Origin: a virus
Strand: one strand, 5' to 3'
DNA length: 64,000 nucleotides
Virus record (IMG/VR): IMGVR_UViG_3300042731_007944
Span: 1-64,000 of that record
The position numbers were made by a program, and so were the translations under genes. Below the pieces are notes generated by a model. The model was given only the letters and a program-made list of their open reading frames with translations, did no database searches and was not told the origin of the DNA. This document shows, one piece after another, positions 25,254 through 34,459 of the stretch (position 1 is the stretch's first letter; each line of letters opens with the position of its first letter).

Positions 25254-25978
25254 GCCGCGACCTCCTCTAGACAATACCGCCCGCCGGTGCCATTGTAGCC
25301 ACCCGGGATCAGGCGCAGCTTAATGACATTGTCCGGCGTCGGTGCGTTTGCTGCCCGGATCTTCCGGATTGCCGCCTTCGCCAGATCGGCGTATTCAGGA
25401 TACCGCGCGATCACCGCGTTCAGGGGTTCAATGTCCATATCCTTCGCCTCGTCCACAGGCGCGATCAGGACGTTGCCGATCTGTAACAGGGCCTTGACGT
25501 TCCGGGTCATGGTTCCGAGTTCCACACGCAAGGGCATAAGACGATGGTCAGTCAGATTGTGAATTTCGGCATGATAGGCGCTGTCTTTGTTGGACATCTT
25601 GGTGTGATTTTGAAGATTAGTAATCGTATTCTTGACGCGCTGAATCCGCGTCTGCATGTAGGCGGCCCAAGTGTCAAGGTTGGTATCGAGCGCGGCGACT
25701 TCCGGGATTGGGACACCGCCCATGCGGACGATTCGGCAAAAGTGTTGGATCGTGCGTTCCAGGTCGGCTTTGGCCTCTCCCGCCCACTGGAACAGTTCAT
25801 CATCTGACGCGCCGGAATCGTTATATACCCAGGCGTCATGCACGGCCCCTTGATGAATGAGCGTCAGTTTCCCGGCCTGTTTGAGTTGGCTGAACTCGTA
25901 ATAATTGAGTTCGCTCCCATCGCTACAGGTGTACCGGCCATGCTCATCCGGCTTGTTTGGTCGTAAGAAAATTTGCAT
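25250..25978 (-). CDS. Unknown early phage protein
   Basis: 242 aa from the ATG at 25978 (MQIFLRPNK); a start 4 codons earlier is possible. Helical C-terminus. It is the first gene of the leftward early operon that faces the XRE regulator across the control region. Confidence 0.6.
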   Translation of the reverse strand: MQIFLRPNKPDEHGRYTCSDGSELNYYEFSQLKQAGKLTLIHQGAVHDAWVYNDSGASDDELFQWAGEAKADLERTIQHFCRIVRMGGVPIPEVAALDTNLDTWAAYMQTRIQRVKNTITNLQNHTKMSNKDSAYHAEIHNLTDHRLMPLRVELGTMTRNVKALLQIGNVLIAPVDEAKDMDIEPLNAVIARYPEYADLAKAAIRKIRAANAPTPDNVIKLRLIPGGYNGTGGRYCLEEVAA

Positions 25979-26099
25979 AAGGCTTGACAAAATTCCGTTT
26001 GGATGCGATAGTATGTGCAGTCGTTCGCGATTCCCTCAAGAATGACTGACTGCATCACATCCCGGTCGCGTTGCAGCGCGTCCGGGACGCCATCCGTTC

Positions 26100-26330
26100 G
26101 GAATTCCCTCTAGAAAAGTGTGAAAGAGCATCTCATGTCAAAATGAAAATTTCACTACTTTAGATACAGTAAAAGAAGTGAACCTTATTGTCAAGTGAAA
26201 TTTTCATTTAATTGAAAATAATTCTTCATGACATCCGAATTCGCCTTGTTTTGTAGGAGAAAAAAAGTGAAGATAATTAACGGGTGTTTTCTACTTGACA
26301 AAACCTTCAATATACTGAATTATTTCTAAA
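26100..26330. promoter_or_regulatory. Divergent control region with repeated operators
   Basis: Operator-like palindromes ATGAAAATTTCACT (26143-26156) and AGTGAAATTTTCAT (26195-26208) lie between the leftward early operon and the XRE gene. The second abuts a leftward TTGACA (26194-26189). A rightward TTGACA at about 26294 with AATTAT 17 bp on serves the XRE gene. The layout is that of a phage lysogeny switch. Confidence 0.6.
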
Positions 26331-26362
26331 ACAGAACATCTACGCTCAGAAAAGGAGACTTT

Positions 26363-26638
26363 ATGCATACACAGAAAGATTTAGAAAATGTCGTAATTGG
26401 TGAGTTGTTAAAGGCCAGACGCAGCGAAAAAGCAATGACAATCCTTGAGTTATCGGACAAGGCGCAAGTCTCATCTGGGGCGCTCTCTGGCATCGAAAAC
26501 GGGAAGTCGGCTTTACGTGTGACGACGTTGATGAAAATTCTTGGGGCACTGGATGAAGACTATTCGGCCTTCATGCAGGACGTGCAAAATGCGCTAAAAA
26601 AAAACTGCATACCGAAGGCGTTCTCGATGCTCAACTAG
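26363..26638 (+). CDS. XRE-family transcriptional regulator
   Basis: 91 aa, Cro/CI-type HTH at residues 14-70 (TILELSDKAQVSSGALSGIE). Ribosome site AAGGAG before the ATG. No C-terminal cleavage domain, so a Cro-like or short repressor. It is the best candidate to bind the GTGAAAATTTTCAC-type operators on either side and elsewhere in the element. Confidence 0.85.
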   Translation: MHTQKDLENVVIGELLKARRSEKAMTILELSDKAQVSSGALSGIENGKSALRVTTLMKILGALDEDYSAFMQDVQNALKKNCIPKAFSMLN

Positions 26639-26652
26639 AGGGGTTAGAAGCG

Positions 26653-26850
26653 ATGTCTAGAAATGAAAATATTCCAGCAGAAGAACGGGGGAAGATTCGG
26701 GAAATCTGGCGAATCATCAAGGATTTGCTAAATCCGGCAAATCACATTGAGTATGTCCGACGAACAACCAAAACATTTGAAGAAGAGCCCTTACTCAAGA
26801 AGCGAGACGATGAGAAGGATATCCCGACGAATCCGGCAGAAGAACGCTAA
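26653..26850 (+). CDS. Small unknown protein
   Basis: 65 aa, charged, 14 bp after the XRE stop with GAGGGG upstream, hence co-transcribed. No motif. Confidence 0.55.
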   Translation: MSRNENIPAEERGKIREIWRIIKDLLNPANHIEYVRRTTKTFEEEPLLKKRDDEKDIPTNPAEER

Positions 26851-27188
26851 GCCCGTCCAAATGACTCCGTATAGCGCCATTGCACATACTGGATGGCGTG
26901 CTTTGCCCACACGACCCAATAGATCGTCCAATAGGCATTCCGAAAGCAAAAATACCAATCTTCATCACGGAAGTGAAAGATTGCCAGGAACTGGACGAGT
27001 TGTGTCCAGGCCAACAACTCGTAGAGCGCTAAGGCGAGGGTGAGGAAGCTGGCATAGCCTCTCAAACTGTGTAAGCGGTTATCACCCCGTAAAAGAACTA
27101 ATGTGTAACCAGACAAAACAATTTGAAGCAGCAGGTTGGCAAAAATGTAGGTGTTATCTGTTGTTAGTCGTAGTAGTAAGTCTAACAT
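26847..27188 (-). CDS. Small membrane protein
   Basis: 113 aa from the ATG at 27188 (GGAGA 8 bp upstream). Three hydrophobic helices and a Trp/Tyr-rich C-terminus (YWTIYWVVWAKH). It resembles the 39900-40178 product at its C-terminus. Holin-like or an exclusion protein; undecided. Confidence 0.6.
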   Translation of the reverse strand: MLDLLLRLTTDNTYIFANLLLQIVLSGYTLVLLRGDNRLHSLRGYASFLTLALALYELLAWTQLVQFLAIFHFRDEDWYFCFRNAYWTIYWVVWAKHAIQYVQWRYTESFGRA

Positions 27189-27235
27189 TACTGTTCTCCG
27201 GGTGTCCACCAAAACGCGAAAAGACTTCTCTTCAA

Positions 27236-27290
27236 CAACCTCTGACTACATCGCAACCCATCCAAAAAGTCAACTAATTTTTTCACGATT
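27236..27290 (-). promoter_or_regulatory. Leftward promoter with operator-like half-sites
   Basis: TTGACT with TGTAGT 17 bp on, preceded on the minus strand by GTGAAAAAATTAG, close to the shared operator. Drives the small membrane protein. Confidence 0.5.
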
Positions 27291-27447
27291 CCCTGAAATT
27301 GTGAAAAGATCCACTTGTTAGTCAACGCCTGCCACGAAAAGCGAACAAACGTCAAACAATACTCAAAAAAAAGACAATTTTCCCGCCTAATTGTGAAAAA
27401 AATACTTTACAGAAAACCTGTGGTGTGATGTGATTTTTCTCGTTGAT

Positions 27448-27535
27448 TGGAAGAAAGGCGGGCTGACGTAGCTTGGTCGGCAGCAGCCCGCCCGGATAAC
27501 CTCAGACTCATAGGGTGAGGCTATGAGCGAGATCG
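27448..27535 (-). ncRNA. Candidate small RNA
   Basis: A leftward promoter (TTGACA at 27569-27564, TAGACT at 27547-27542, 16-bp spacer) is followed by about 88 nt without an ORF. These contain CTCATAG paired with CTATGAG and end in a terminator (GGCGGGCTG paired with CAGCCCGCC, then TTTCTT). The terminator and size match the candidate at 988-1092. Confidence 0.55.
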
Positions 27536-27600
27536 CAGGACAGTCTAGCACCCCCTCAGAATTTGTCAAGCGATACCCGCCTGTTGCCCTCTAATTTTTT

Positions 27601-29094
27601 GTGTCAGCACCAGTACCGATTTCAGTTGACCCTGAATTTCAGGCGTTAATTCCTCCGCTAACCCATGAGGAAAAAACAGAACTCGAAAACAGTCTCCTTC
27701 GTGAAGGCTGCCTTGACTCCATAAAAGTTTGGAAAGAAGGCAATATCCTTATTGACGGGCATAACCGTCTTGATATTTGTACGCTTCATCAGATCCCGTA
27801 TCAACTCACCTATTTGTCCTTTCCCTCTCGCTATGCCGTGGTGATCTGGATAATCACCAACCAGCTCGGACGGCGCAACGTGACAAAGGAACAGAAAAGC
27901 TATTTGCGCGGGAAACGGTATGAGGCGGAAAAAAAGAATATTGGTGGAAACTATGGGAATCAATATACAAAGGCTATAGATCAAAATGATCTAAAGCCAA
28001 ATCATACAGCAGAAAACCTCGCACAAGAGTTCAACGTGTCTGCTCCCACTATCAAACGTGATGCGCAATTCGCGAAAGGCGTTGATTTGGTTGGCGCGTC
28101 CAATCCAGCCCTTCGGGAACGAATTCTTTCAGGACAGGCGAACATTCCGAAACAAGACCTTCAGGCCCTTTCTGCCTTAACGCCACCTGAAACCCTGGCC
28201 GGGTTTGATGACGAAGACGATGAAGATGATGAACCCTGTTATGATGGCGGGATGGCCTATTGTAAATATTGCTATACCACCCATGATGAATGGGAGATTG
28301 GTGAAGGGTTTGACTGTCTTGCCTGGATTTGTCAACGTTGCAATCATGCGACGGCTGATGACTTCATGGAGATGAAAGACGATGAAACAGAAGGAAAAAG
28401 CTGCTATAATTGCACGCATTATCATTCTGACGGGCATCATGAAACGCGATACTATTGTGATGTAATCGGCGCGACATTCCACGATAACGAGGGATTAGAT
28501 CACCCGTACTGTCACTATTCTGAAGAAGAACCACTTGTCTTTCAGACAGAGGAAGATGTTCTAAAAAGGGCGGCTGAAATCAGAAGGTCGAAAAAGCCTC
28601 ATGTCGCGAATAATTCCGGTGACAACGAGTGGTATACTCCGAAAGAATTTATTGAAGCCGCCCGTTACGTGTTAGGAACCATCGATCTTGATCCGGCCTC
28701 CTCTGAAAGTGCAAATAAAATAGTTCAGGCAGTAACGTTCTATACGGCGATTGACAATGGCTTACAACAAGAATGGTTCGGGAAAGTCTGGATGAATCCC
28801 CCATATGAAGCCGGATTAATTGATCAATTCTGTCTAAAGCTTAAAACAAGCATTGCTTGTCAGGACGTGTCTGAAGCCATTGTTTTGGTGAATAATGCTA
28901 CTGAAACACAATGGTTTTTTAATCTTATCTCCGTTGCCTCTGCAGTTGTGTTCCCTACAAAACGGGTTCGGTTTCTTTCTCCCGAAGGGAAACTCGGATC
29001 TCCCCTACAAGGACAGGCCCTTGTGTATGCCGGGCCGCATAGCCAAACATTCCTTGAAACTTTTGCCTCGTTCGGATGGGGGGCGCGTCTATGA
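27601..29094 (+). CDS. ParB-like / zinc-ribbon / Dam methylase fusion
   Basis: 497 aa from a GTG at 27601 with no visible ribosome site (leaderless or a later start). Residues 1-170 are a ParB-type domain (GNILIDGHNRLDIC, QLGRRNVTKEQK) with an HTH (NLAQEFNVSAPTIKRD). Residues 205-310 hold an acidic stretch and Cys-rich ribbons (CKYC, CQRC, CYNC). Residues 335-495 are an N6-adenine methylase (NEWYTPKEF, IDLDPASS, WMNPPYE). A DNA-binding methylase that could mark or partition element DNA. Confidence 0.85.
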   Translation: MSAPVPISVDPEFQALIPPLTHEEKTELENSLLREGCLDSIKVWKEGNILIDGHNRLDICTLHQIPYQLTYLSFPSRYAVVIWIITNQLGRRNVTKEQKSYLRGKRYEAEKKNIGGNYGNQYTKAIDQNDLKPNHTAENLAQEFNVSAPTIKRDAQFAKGVDLVGASNPALRERILSGQANIPKQDLQALSALTPPETLAGFDDEDDEDDEPCYDGGMAYCKYCYTTHDEWEIGEGFDCLAWICQRCNHATADDFMEMKDDETEGKSCYNCTHYHSDGHHETRYYCDVIGATFHDNEGLDHPYCHYSEEEPLVFQTEEDVLKRAAEIRRSKKPHVANNSGDNEWYTPKEFIEAARYVLGTIDLDPASSESANKIVQAVTFYTAIDNGLQQEWFGKVWMNPPYEAGLIDQFCLKLKTSIACQDVSEAIVLVNNATETQWFFNLISVASAVVFPTKRVRFLSPEGKLGSPLQGQALVYAGPHSQTFLETFASFGWGARL

Positions 29095-29702
29095 GTTTTA
29101 AGGACAACTTCAAGAAGGGACAAATTGGCGAAAGCCTTATTGCACGATGGTTGAAGCGTCACCATTATCATGTGTTGCCTGTCTATGAAGTGGAAATGGA
29201 TACCGGGAAGGGACCGCGATTGTTTAGCCCTCAACAACAATTGATCGCCCCTGATATGTTGGCCTTTACAGACAAAAAGACGATTTGGATTGAAGCGAAA
29301 CATAAAACCGCGTTTTCCTTGTATCGAAAAACAGGACAATGGACAACAGGGATTGACTTGCGGCATTATCGTGACTATTGTGAGGTCGATGACACGACAC
29401 CCTTTGATGTGTGGCTACTCTTTTTACAACAGGGAGGACATGCAAAAGATTCCCCAGAGACATCACCATCAGGGCTTTATGGAAACAAGCTGGAATATTT
29501 ACGTGAACATGAAGATCACAGATCGGATAAATGGGGGGCGTCAGGAATGGTATATTGGAGCATACACGCCTTAAAAAAACTTGACTCGTTAGAACGTGTT
29601 TACGGAAATATAGCGCCTACCCAACTCTCTCTTTCTGTTGAAAAACATGGGAGATCCGGGCATAGTACAAATTTGATTGAAAAGACCCTAAAAACCGCTT
29701 GA
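29091..29702 (+). CDS. PD-(D/E)XK-type nuclease-like protein
   Basis: 203 aa from the ATG at 29091, overlapping the fusion gene stop (ATGA). KGQIGESLIARWLKRHHYHV, then APDMLAF and IWIEAKHK give the E, D and ExK of a Holliday-resolvase/restriction fold. Paired with a methylase, it could be a resolvase or a restriction-like partner. Confidence 0.7.
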   Translation: MSFKDNFKKGQIGESLIARWLKRHHYHVLPVYEVEMDTGKGPRLFSPQQQLIAPDMLAFTDKKTIWIEAKHKTAFSLYRKTGQWTTGIDLRHYRDYCEVDDTTPFDVWLLFLQQGGHAKDSPETSPSGLYGNKLEYLREHEDHRSDKWGASGMVYWSIHALKKLDSLERVYGNIAPTQLSLSVEKHGRSGHSTNLIEKTLKTA

Positions 29703-29932
29703 CATCCCGGCCCCGCTATGCCACCCTTCTTGTGTCGAAAACGTGTTCCGTGTGACTTTTCGCAGAGGCCAGCGGAACGTGTTGGATGTACAGGCGGCGC
29801 ACGGGTGTATTCAGTCATGCCGGACGCGAGCATGCTTCTGTGATAGGGATGTTCGTGATCTGGCGGCCTTCCTGACAATCGGTGCGCCGCTGTTTGCTTG
29901 ATGGCAACAAGTTTTCAGAAACGGGAAAAAAT

Positions 29933-30304
29933 ATGAAGCACATCTTTAAACCGAAAACGATTGCTGGCCCTATAACGTTTTCAGCAGATGAGCGCGAACA
30001 GATGCAGGCGCGTATCGCACGGGAACAGAAACGGATGCGCCGCACGATGAAACGGTTGCAGGATGACCACGATCCGGATCTCGCGCATCACATGCAAGAG
30101 CCCACCATCACGCAATGTGACCGCTGCGTGAACCAATTCTCACGGCTCTATGGCCTATGTCCGATCTATGCCGAATTGCGAGACGCCCTGGAAGACATCA
30201 GCCGGCAGTTCACCGTGGCCCGAGAGCTGTCATGTGAGTTTGAAGACAACCCCTGGCTGAACGCCTGCAAATTTTCCTGCGACTTTTTTGAGGACCAGCC
30301 GTGA
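29933..30304 (+). CDS. Cysteine-containing phage protein
   Basis: 123 aa from the ATG at 29933. A basic helix (residues 20-45) precedes CDRC, CPIY, CEF and CKFSC, possibly a metal site. The 230 bp before it hold no gene. Confidence 0.55.
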   Translation: MKHIFKPKTIAGPITFSADEREQMQARIAREQKRMRRTMKRLQDDHDPDLAHHMQEPTITQCDRCVNQFSRLYGLCPIYAELRDALEDISRQFTVARELSCEFEDNPWLNACKFSCDFFEDQP

Positions 30305-30504
30305 TCTGCCCGCACTGCAAAGGGACACTCACGCCCGCCCATCTCGCCTCAGTGACCGCGCCAGTCCTGAATACGGACTATCACTGTCTGCGTTGTAATC
30401 TGCGCCTGTCTGTTGTGCCGATCGTCAGAACGGGTTTCGCCCGTTCGCCCGTCTCGTCCCGTTTGACAGCGAAGAACGGCGACAACAGCAGCCAGTACGC
30501 ATGA
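30301..30504 (+). CDS. Small zinc-ribbon protein
   Basis: 67 aa from a GTG overlapping the upstream stop. CPHC and CLRC, about 28 residues apart, make a zinc ribbon. Function unknown. Confidence 0.55.
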   Translation: MICPHCKGTLTPAHLASVTAPVLNTDYHCLRCNLRLSVVPIVRTGFARSPVSSRLTAKNGDNSSQYA

Positions 30505-30648
30505 AATGGTGTCTGGGGACAAATAAGAGTCCGGCCTTTCGCAAAATATAGCCCGCAGGCTGCGAAAATGACGCCGTGCGCTGTCAAAATGTGAAATGGG
30601 TACTCAGACGTCTTGCGTGGGAATGATGAAGGTGTGAGGTGGGAAAAT

Positions 30649-30678
30649 AAGCTGGATCGGAAGCTTCCGATCCAGCTT
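30649..30678 (-). terminator. 30-bp perfect palindrome, terminator
   Basis: AAGCTGGATCGG plus its full complement with no loop bases left over, followed on the minus strand by TTATTTTCCC. It lies 5 bp beyond the stop of the 30683 gene. Confidence 0.75.
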
Positions 30679-30682
30679 GTGG

Positions 30683-30934
30683 TTATGTTGCCCGGTTATG
30701 GGCGTCTCGAACCTGTTGGATATATGTTTTGTGAGATTCTTTCAGAAACCGTCGGGCATACAGGTTGACGGAATCCTCTTGGCATTGTTCGATAGCCGCG
30801 AGGCTGAGCGCCTCGAAAAGTTCCTCACCGCAGCGGAAATAGACCTCATATTGCTTGCTGCCTTTTTTATTGGGGACGCCTTTTTTGCGCCCCCCGGCAA
30901 ATGTGCCCTGTCCTGGTTTGCGTCCTCGCGCCAC
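30683..30934 (-). CDS. Small basic DNA-binding-like protein
   Basis: 83 aa. A Gly/Lys/Arg-rich N-terminus (GRKPGQGTFAGGRKKG) of AT-hook type followed by a helical ribbon-helix-helix-like part. Second gene of a two-gene operon. Confidence 0.6.
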   Translation of the reverse strand: MARGRKPGQGTFAGGRKKGVPNKKGSKQYEVYFRCGEELFEALSLAAIEQCQEDSVNLYARRFLKESHKTYIQQVRDAHNRAT

Positions 30935-31227
30935 TATACCACCTTATGCAAAATGATATCTTGATCACCGTCTGTAAGCATTGGAAGGTTTTCTGCTGAT
31001 GCTAATACGAAATGAGCATCGTTTGCCCCGTAGAATTCAAGAGATCCACCCTGACTTTCTGCCACAAAAAACCCTTCGGGAAGTTCATATTGATGACCTC
31101 CGTCGTCATAGCCTTCATATTCTGTTGTGTTCTCTCCCCAGGGTGACAGGCTGTAGCGTGTTCCGAGTTCCATTGAGGCAACATACGCTTTTGTGACCGT
31201 AATTTTGTAAATTGTAACCTTTTTCAT
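30934..31227 (-). CDS. Unknown small protein
   Basis: 97 aa, beta-rich, acidic. First gene behind a strong promoter (31278-31306). No family. Confidence 0.6.
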   Translation of the reverse strand: MKKVTIYKITVTKAYVASMELGTRYSLSPWGENTTEYEGYDDGGHQYELPEGFFVAESQGGSLEFYGANDAHFVLASAENLPMLTDGDQDIILHKVV

Positions 31228-31277
31228 ACCGTTTCTCTTGTGTTGGTTGTTGATCTTATTTTTTCCCTTTCCCTACT

Positions 31278-31306
31278 AATATAGGGCGTATTTAATATTT
31301 TGTCAA
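31278..31306 (-). promoter_or_regulatory. Strong sigma-70-like promoter
   Basis: TTGACA, a 17-bp AT-rich spacer and TATATT on the minus strand. Serves the two genes at 30683-31227, separate from the type IV operon that ends at 31404. Confidence 0.75.
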
Positions 31307-31403
31307 GCAAAAAATTAAATAATTAACCCAAGATCCTGGGTTTGCCTGAATAGTGGGCGAAGATTTTTTTGAGAGAACCAGGCCGGACGCCTCCAGCCAG
31401 ATG

Positions 31404-32042
31404 CTACAGCGTGTACGGATCGCCCACTTCGCAGCAATGGACGCGATCTATGATATTCCAATACGGCGGGGCCGTGCGCACCAGGCGCAGGCCGTTCGGA
31501 TCGGGCAGCCAGCGCATGGCCTTGCCGTCTTTGACGAGACTGTAGTCGTCAGGCGTTTCTTCAAAGTCAATACTCACTACTCGTCCTTTGCCTTTTCCGC
31601 GATATTTGCCGATGGCCCGAAGGTGCTTTGTCAGGAGGCGTTTGACTTCTTTGCGATTCCCGGAGGCGTAGGCCATCATGCGAGGGACACACAACAACGG
31701 CATCGGATGATTGTATTCCCGATATGGCCCGTTGGTGAGATTGAACGATCCTGATGTCAGGGCGAGATGGTCTTGATCGAATTTTTTCCGCCAAAATTGC
31801 AGCGTTTCAAACCCGTCCCCATCTGGAAATAAGGCTGAGGCGTGATAGATGTCGCGCCTGGCAATCGTGGATTGCGTCAGGGGCATCTTGATCACATCGG
31901 GCGTCTCATCACGTTGTAAGTCTTTGGCAAGCCCTTGCAAAGGGGTCAGAATCGCCCCCAAAATATCGTCAAAATGTGGTGGCTCATAGGGATCGTAATA
32001 GATCCCGCAGCCATCTAACCGAAAGATAATTTTGAAATTCAT
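31404..32042 (-). CDS. csf3: Csf3, Cas5-family subunit of type IV CRISPR-Cas
   Basis: 212 aa. Pattern typical of Csf3/Cas5: a PPHFDDILGAIL start, IYHASALFPDG, and the Gly-rich loop HLRAIGKYRGKGKGRV followed by DDYSLVKDGKAMRWLP and APPYW. Cas5 proteins cap the 5' crRNA handle in the effector complex. It is the last gene of the operon and overlaps the CysH-like gene by 4 bp. Its separation from csf1 and csf2 by three non-Cas genes is unusual. Confidence 0.8.
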   Translation of the reverse strand: MNFKIIFRLDGCGIYYDPYEPPHFDDILGAILTPLQGLAKDLQRDETPDVIKMPLTQSTIARRDIYHASALFPDGDGFETLQFWRKKFDQDHLALTSGSFNLTNGPYREYNHPMPLLCVPRMMAYASGNRKEVKRLLTKHLRAIGKYRGKGKGRVVSIDFEETPDDYSLVKDGKAMRWLPDPNGLRLVRTAPPYWNIIDRVHCCEVGDPYTL

Positions 32043-32806
32043 ACAATCACCCCGCGATCTCGTAATCGTTGAAATTGTTTCGGATAGTAAAAACGAATAT
32101 GCTCTAAATCACCATACCTTATGCCAGTTGGGGTCGGTAATGCCCAACATAAGCGGATATCCTCAGGCGTATGAAAACGGTTATAAAAATAACAGGGGTT
32201 AATTTCAATCTCATGCTCTATCAGATATGCAAAGACATCTTCAGCAGTCCATCTGCCTAATGGGCAGCATCGCCACTCACCATTTTTTAATTGGTATAGC
32301 TCGCCACGTTTCGCAAGGTTCAAATACCGAGAACGACTTTCCTGAGATCGTAATCCCAAAAAAACAACAGAGCAGTCCAATTCCTGCTGCTTTTCATGTA
32401 AAACTGCAAGAAATGAATCTTGCGTAAAAACATGAGTTTGGGTACAAATATTTTCAAATCCAAGCTGACATGAATACGAGCGTTCCCATACACTAAAGCC
32501 AGGCTCAACTCTATGAAAATTCCATCCTTGCGCATGCGCTACCCGTTCAGCATACACTCGTTTCTCTGGCCAATCACAATCATCAAATTGAATCATGATC
32601 GGCGTCTCAGGATAGAGTTCCTTGATCAAATGCGTCATGGCAGTGCTATCCTTCCCGGCACTCCAAGAAATGATGCTCTTGCCTTTCTTTTGAGCCGCAT
32701 GGATAATCTTTTTTGCATAATCAAGATGTCTGAGATATTCTTGCGTTTTTGCGCGGAGTCGCCAGCGCAGGAAATTCCCTTGTTGTTTTATAAGGTGTCT
32801 GTCCAT
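32039..32806 (-). CDS. cysH: CysH-like PAPS-reductase-family protein
   Basis: 255 aa. The PP-loop ISWSAGKDSTAMTHLI (about residue 43) binds an adenylated substrate; the C-terminal sulfite-reduction Cys motif of true CysH is not seen. A CysH-like gene of unknown role is a known companion of type IV-B CRISPR-Cas loci, which supports the subtype call. It overlaps csf3 (4 bp) and the upstream IbrA-like gene (19 bp). It could modify nucleotide, RNA or a sulfur group. Confidence 0.85.
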   Translation of the reverse strand: MDRHLIKQQGNFLRWRLRAKTQEYLRHLDYAKKIIHAAQKKGKSIISWSAGKDSTAMTHLIKELYPETPIMIQFDDCDWPEKRVYAERVAHAQGWNFHRVEPGFSVWERSYSCQLGFENICTQTHVFTQDSFLAVLHEKQQELDCSVVFLGLRSQESRSRYLNLAKRGELYQLKNGEWRCCPLGRWTAEDVFAYLIEHEIEINPCYFYNRFHTPEDIRLCWALPTPTGIRYGDLEHIRFYYPKQFQRLRDRGVIV

Positions 32807-33918
32807 TTTTTAATGACATCATCCGTGCGTTTTAGCTTATTTTTATATAAGATCTGCTCGCGTGTATAGTTAAACTCAAAATCTCGGTTCCATGTGATAT
32901 TCCCTTCCCAATCACACAGCAGAATCCGTTTTACCATATATTTACACGCTCCCACATCGTCTGTATCACCGAATCGGCTCCATTGATACCTAAATAATTT
33001 CGAGAGATCAGGATGGATATTCTCAAGCAAAAAATCCTTATATTCTTTCCACGTTGAAAAGCGTTCAGGGAGGGCTTTAATTGAATACATCAAATTTTCA
33101 TTTGCATAAATTGCCGCAGAGTGGACTCCTTGTAAGCGTCGTTCTAATTTATCATAGGTTTCAGGTTCAAGTTCTTGTAGTGTGGCAAGGCACCTGAAGG
33201 CTTTTTCATGCACAAGATTTGATACGCGCATGGTTCTCAAATCAAGACCAAGCATATACATTTTATCATAAATCTTATTGTATTTTAGATTATTTTCTAC
33301 CAGATATTTCCAAACGTCTTTATATGTCCAATCAATGATAGGATATGCTTTATGAGGTTTATTTTTTCGACGTAACCAGAATAATTCTGAGTCTTCGCCA
33401 AACATAACAAAACGGCGATCTGGACTTTCATCAGCACGTAATCCGATAATAGAAACACTCTTTCCGGGTCGTTTTTTTAGCTGTTGCCCAACCCATAAAT
33501 TGAATTTATGAAACCTTCTGGGGTATTTTTTTTCAATATCATGAATTGCGATTGGATGCTTTTCTCTCACCCATTGTTCCCCTTGCCCCCATGCCCATAA
33601 AAATAATTGTTGATGGCTTGCAGCGTTCGTCATAAATATTGGGACTTGATACCACAAAGGGATAACGTTTGGTTGTGTCATAGCCCATTCGACCATATCA
33701 ATTGTTCCCTGATATTCGGCTTCCTGGTCTTGGAAATAAAGAATAAACTGACGAGATCTTTTGATAGCCTCTGCATTAACGAGATGGAATAGGGCAGTAC
33801 TATCTTTTCCCCCAGAAAACGATAACTGAATGTTATCATAATGGTCAAAAAGATATGTAATGCGCTTTTTGACAGCAGACAAGACATCAATTTCTCCATA
33901 TATTGCAGTCCTGCCCAT
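32788..33918 (-). CDS. IbrA-like PAPS-reductase-family protein
   Basis: 376 aa from the ATG at 33918 (AGAGGAGG 6 bp upstream). PP-loop LSFSGGKDSTALFHLV near residue 35, then YFQDQEAEYQ and a long C-terminal region as in DUF3440/IbrA proteins. IbrA and IbrB occur together in enterobacterial prophages. Here the IbrB-like gene is directly upstream with 1 bp between. A second PP-loop enzyme next to CysH suggests a two-step modification chemistry; this is inference. Confidence 0.82.
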   Translation of the reverse strand: MGRTAIYGEIDVLSAVKKRITYLFDHYDNIQLSFSGGKDSTALFHLVNAEAIKRSRQFILYFQDQEAEYQGTIDMVEWAMTQPNVIPLWYQVPIFMTNAASHQQLFLWAWGQGEQWVREKHPIAIHDIEKKYPRRFHKFNLWVGQQLKKRPGKSVSIIGLRADESPDRRFVMFGEDSELFWLRRKNKPHKAYPIIDWTYKDVWKYLVENNLKYNKIYDKMYMLGLDLRTMRVSNLVHEKAFRCLATLQELEPETYDKLERRLQGVHSAAIYANENLMYSIKALPERFSTWKEYKDFLLENIHPDLSKLFRYQWSRFGDTDDVGACKYMVKRILLCDWEGNITWNRDFEFNYTREQILYKNKLKRTDDVIKKWTDTL

Positions 33919-33919
33919 A

Positions 33920-34459
33920 TTACACCTCCTCTTGAATATCTTCTCCGGCTTCGACAATTTGCCTTTCAATTGAATATGGAACGCCTAAGATTTCAGAAGC
34001 AATGCCTTTTAATCCGATCAATCGTTGAATTTCATCAAGCGTCATCCCTAATTCAGTCATAATTTTTTCTTCCGACCAGCCTTCTTTGAGTATTGTAACT
34101 AAAGAGGCTTGCAATTCAACCTCATGTTTGCCACGTGCCCGATTATGACGAATTGTTGACGCCATGCGTTCGCTAATATCCTTATTGATAACAGAGACTG
34201 GAATCATTCCTTGTTCCCTCTCAAAAATATCAACGTACATCAACATAATACTATACCGATGATAGCCATCAACAATAGTGTATTTGTCTCGTGTTTGATC
34301 ATAATAACAGACAATCGGCATGGTAAACCCATCTTGTTTGATGCTTTGGTACAAGAGATCCATTTCTCGCTTTGCTACGTGATTTGGGTTATAATCATTC
34401 GCTTCAATTTTTTCAATAGGAATAGCTTTAATATTATACACTGGACTTTGGAAATTCAT
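33920..34459 (-). CDS. IbrB-like ParB-domain protein
   Basis: 179 aa. ParB/sulfiredoxin-like domain: AIPIEKIEANDYNPN, QDGFTMPIVCY, TIVDGYHRYSI and RARGKHE, then an HTH-like tail (MTELGMTLDEIQRLIG). ParB domains of this type bind nucleotides (CTPase or nuclease). It overlaps csf1 by 26 bp and carries its own GGAGG site. The domain may deliver DNA specificity to the IbrA-like enzyme. Confidence 0.85.
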   Translation of the reverse strand: MNFQSPVYNIKAIPIEKIEANDYNPNHVAKREMDLLYQSIKQDGFTMPIVCYYDQTRDKYTIVDGYHRYSIMLMYVDIFEREQGMIPVSVINKDISERMASTIRHNRARGKHEVELQASLVTILKEGWSEEKIMTELGMTLDEIQRLIGLKGIASEILGVPYSIERQIVEAGEDIQEEV

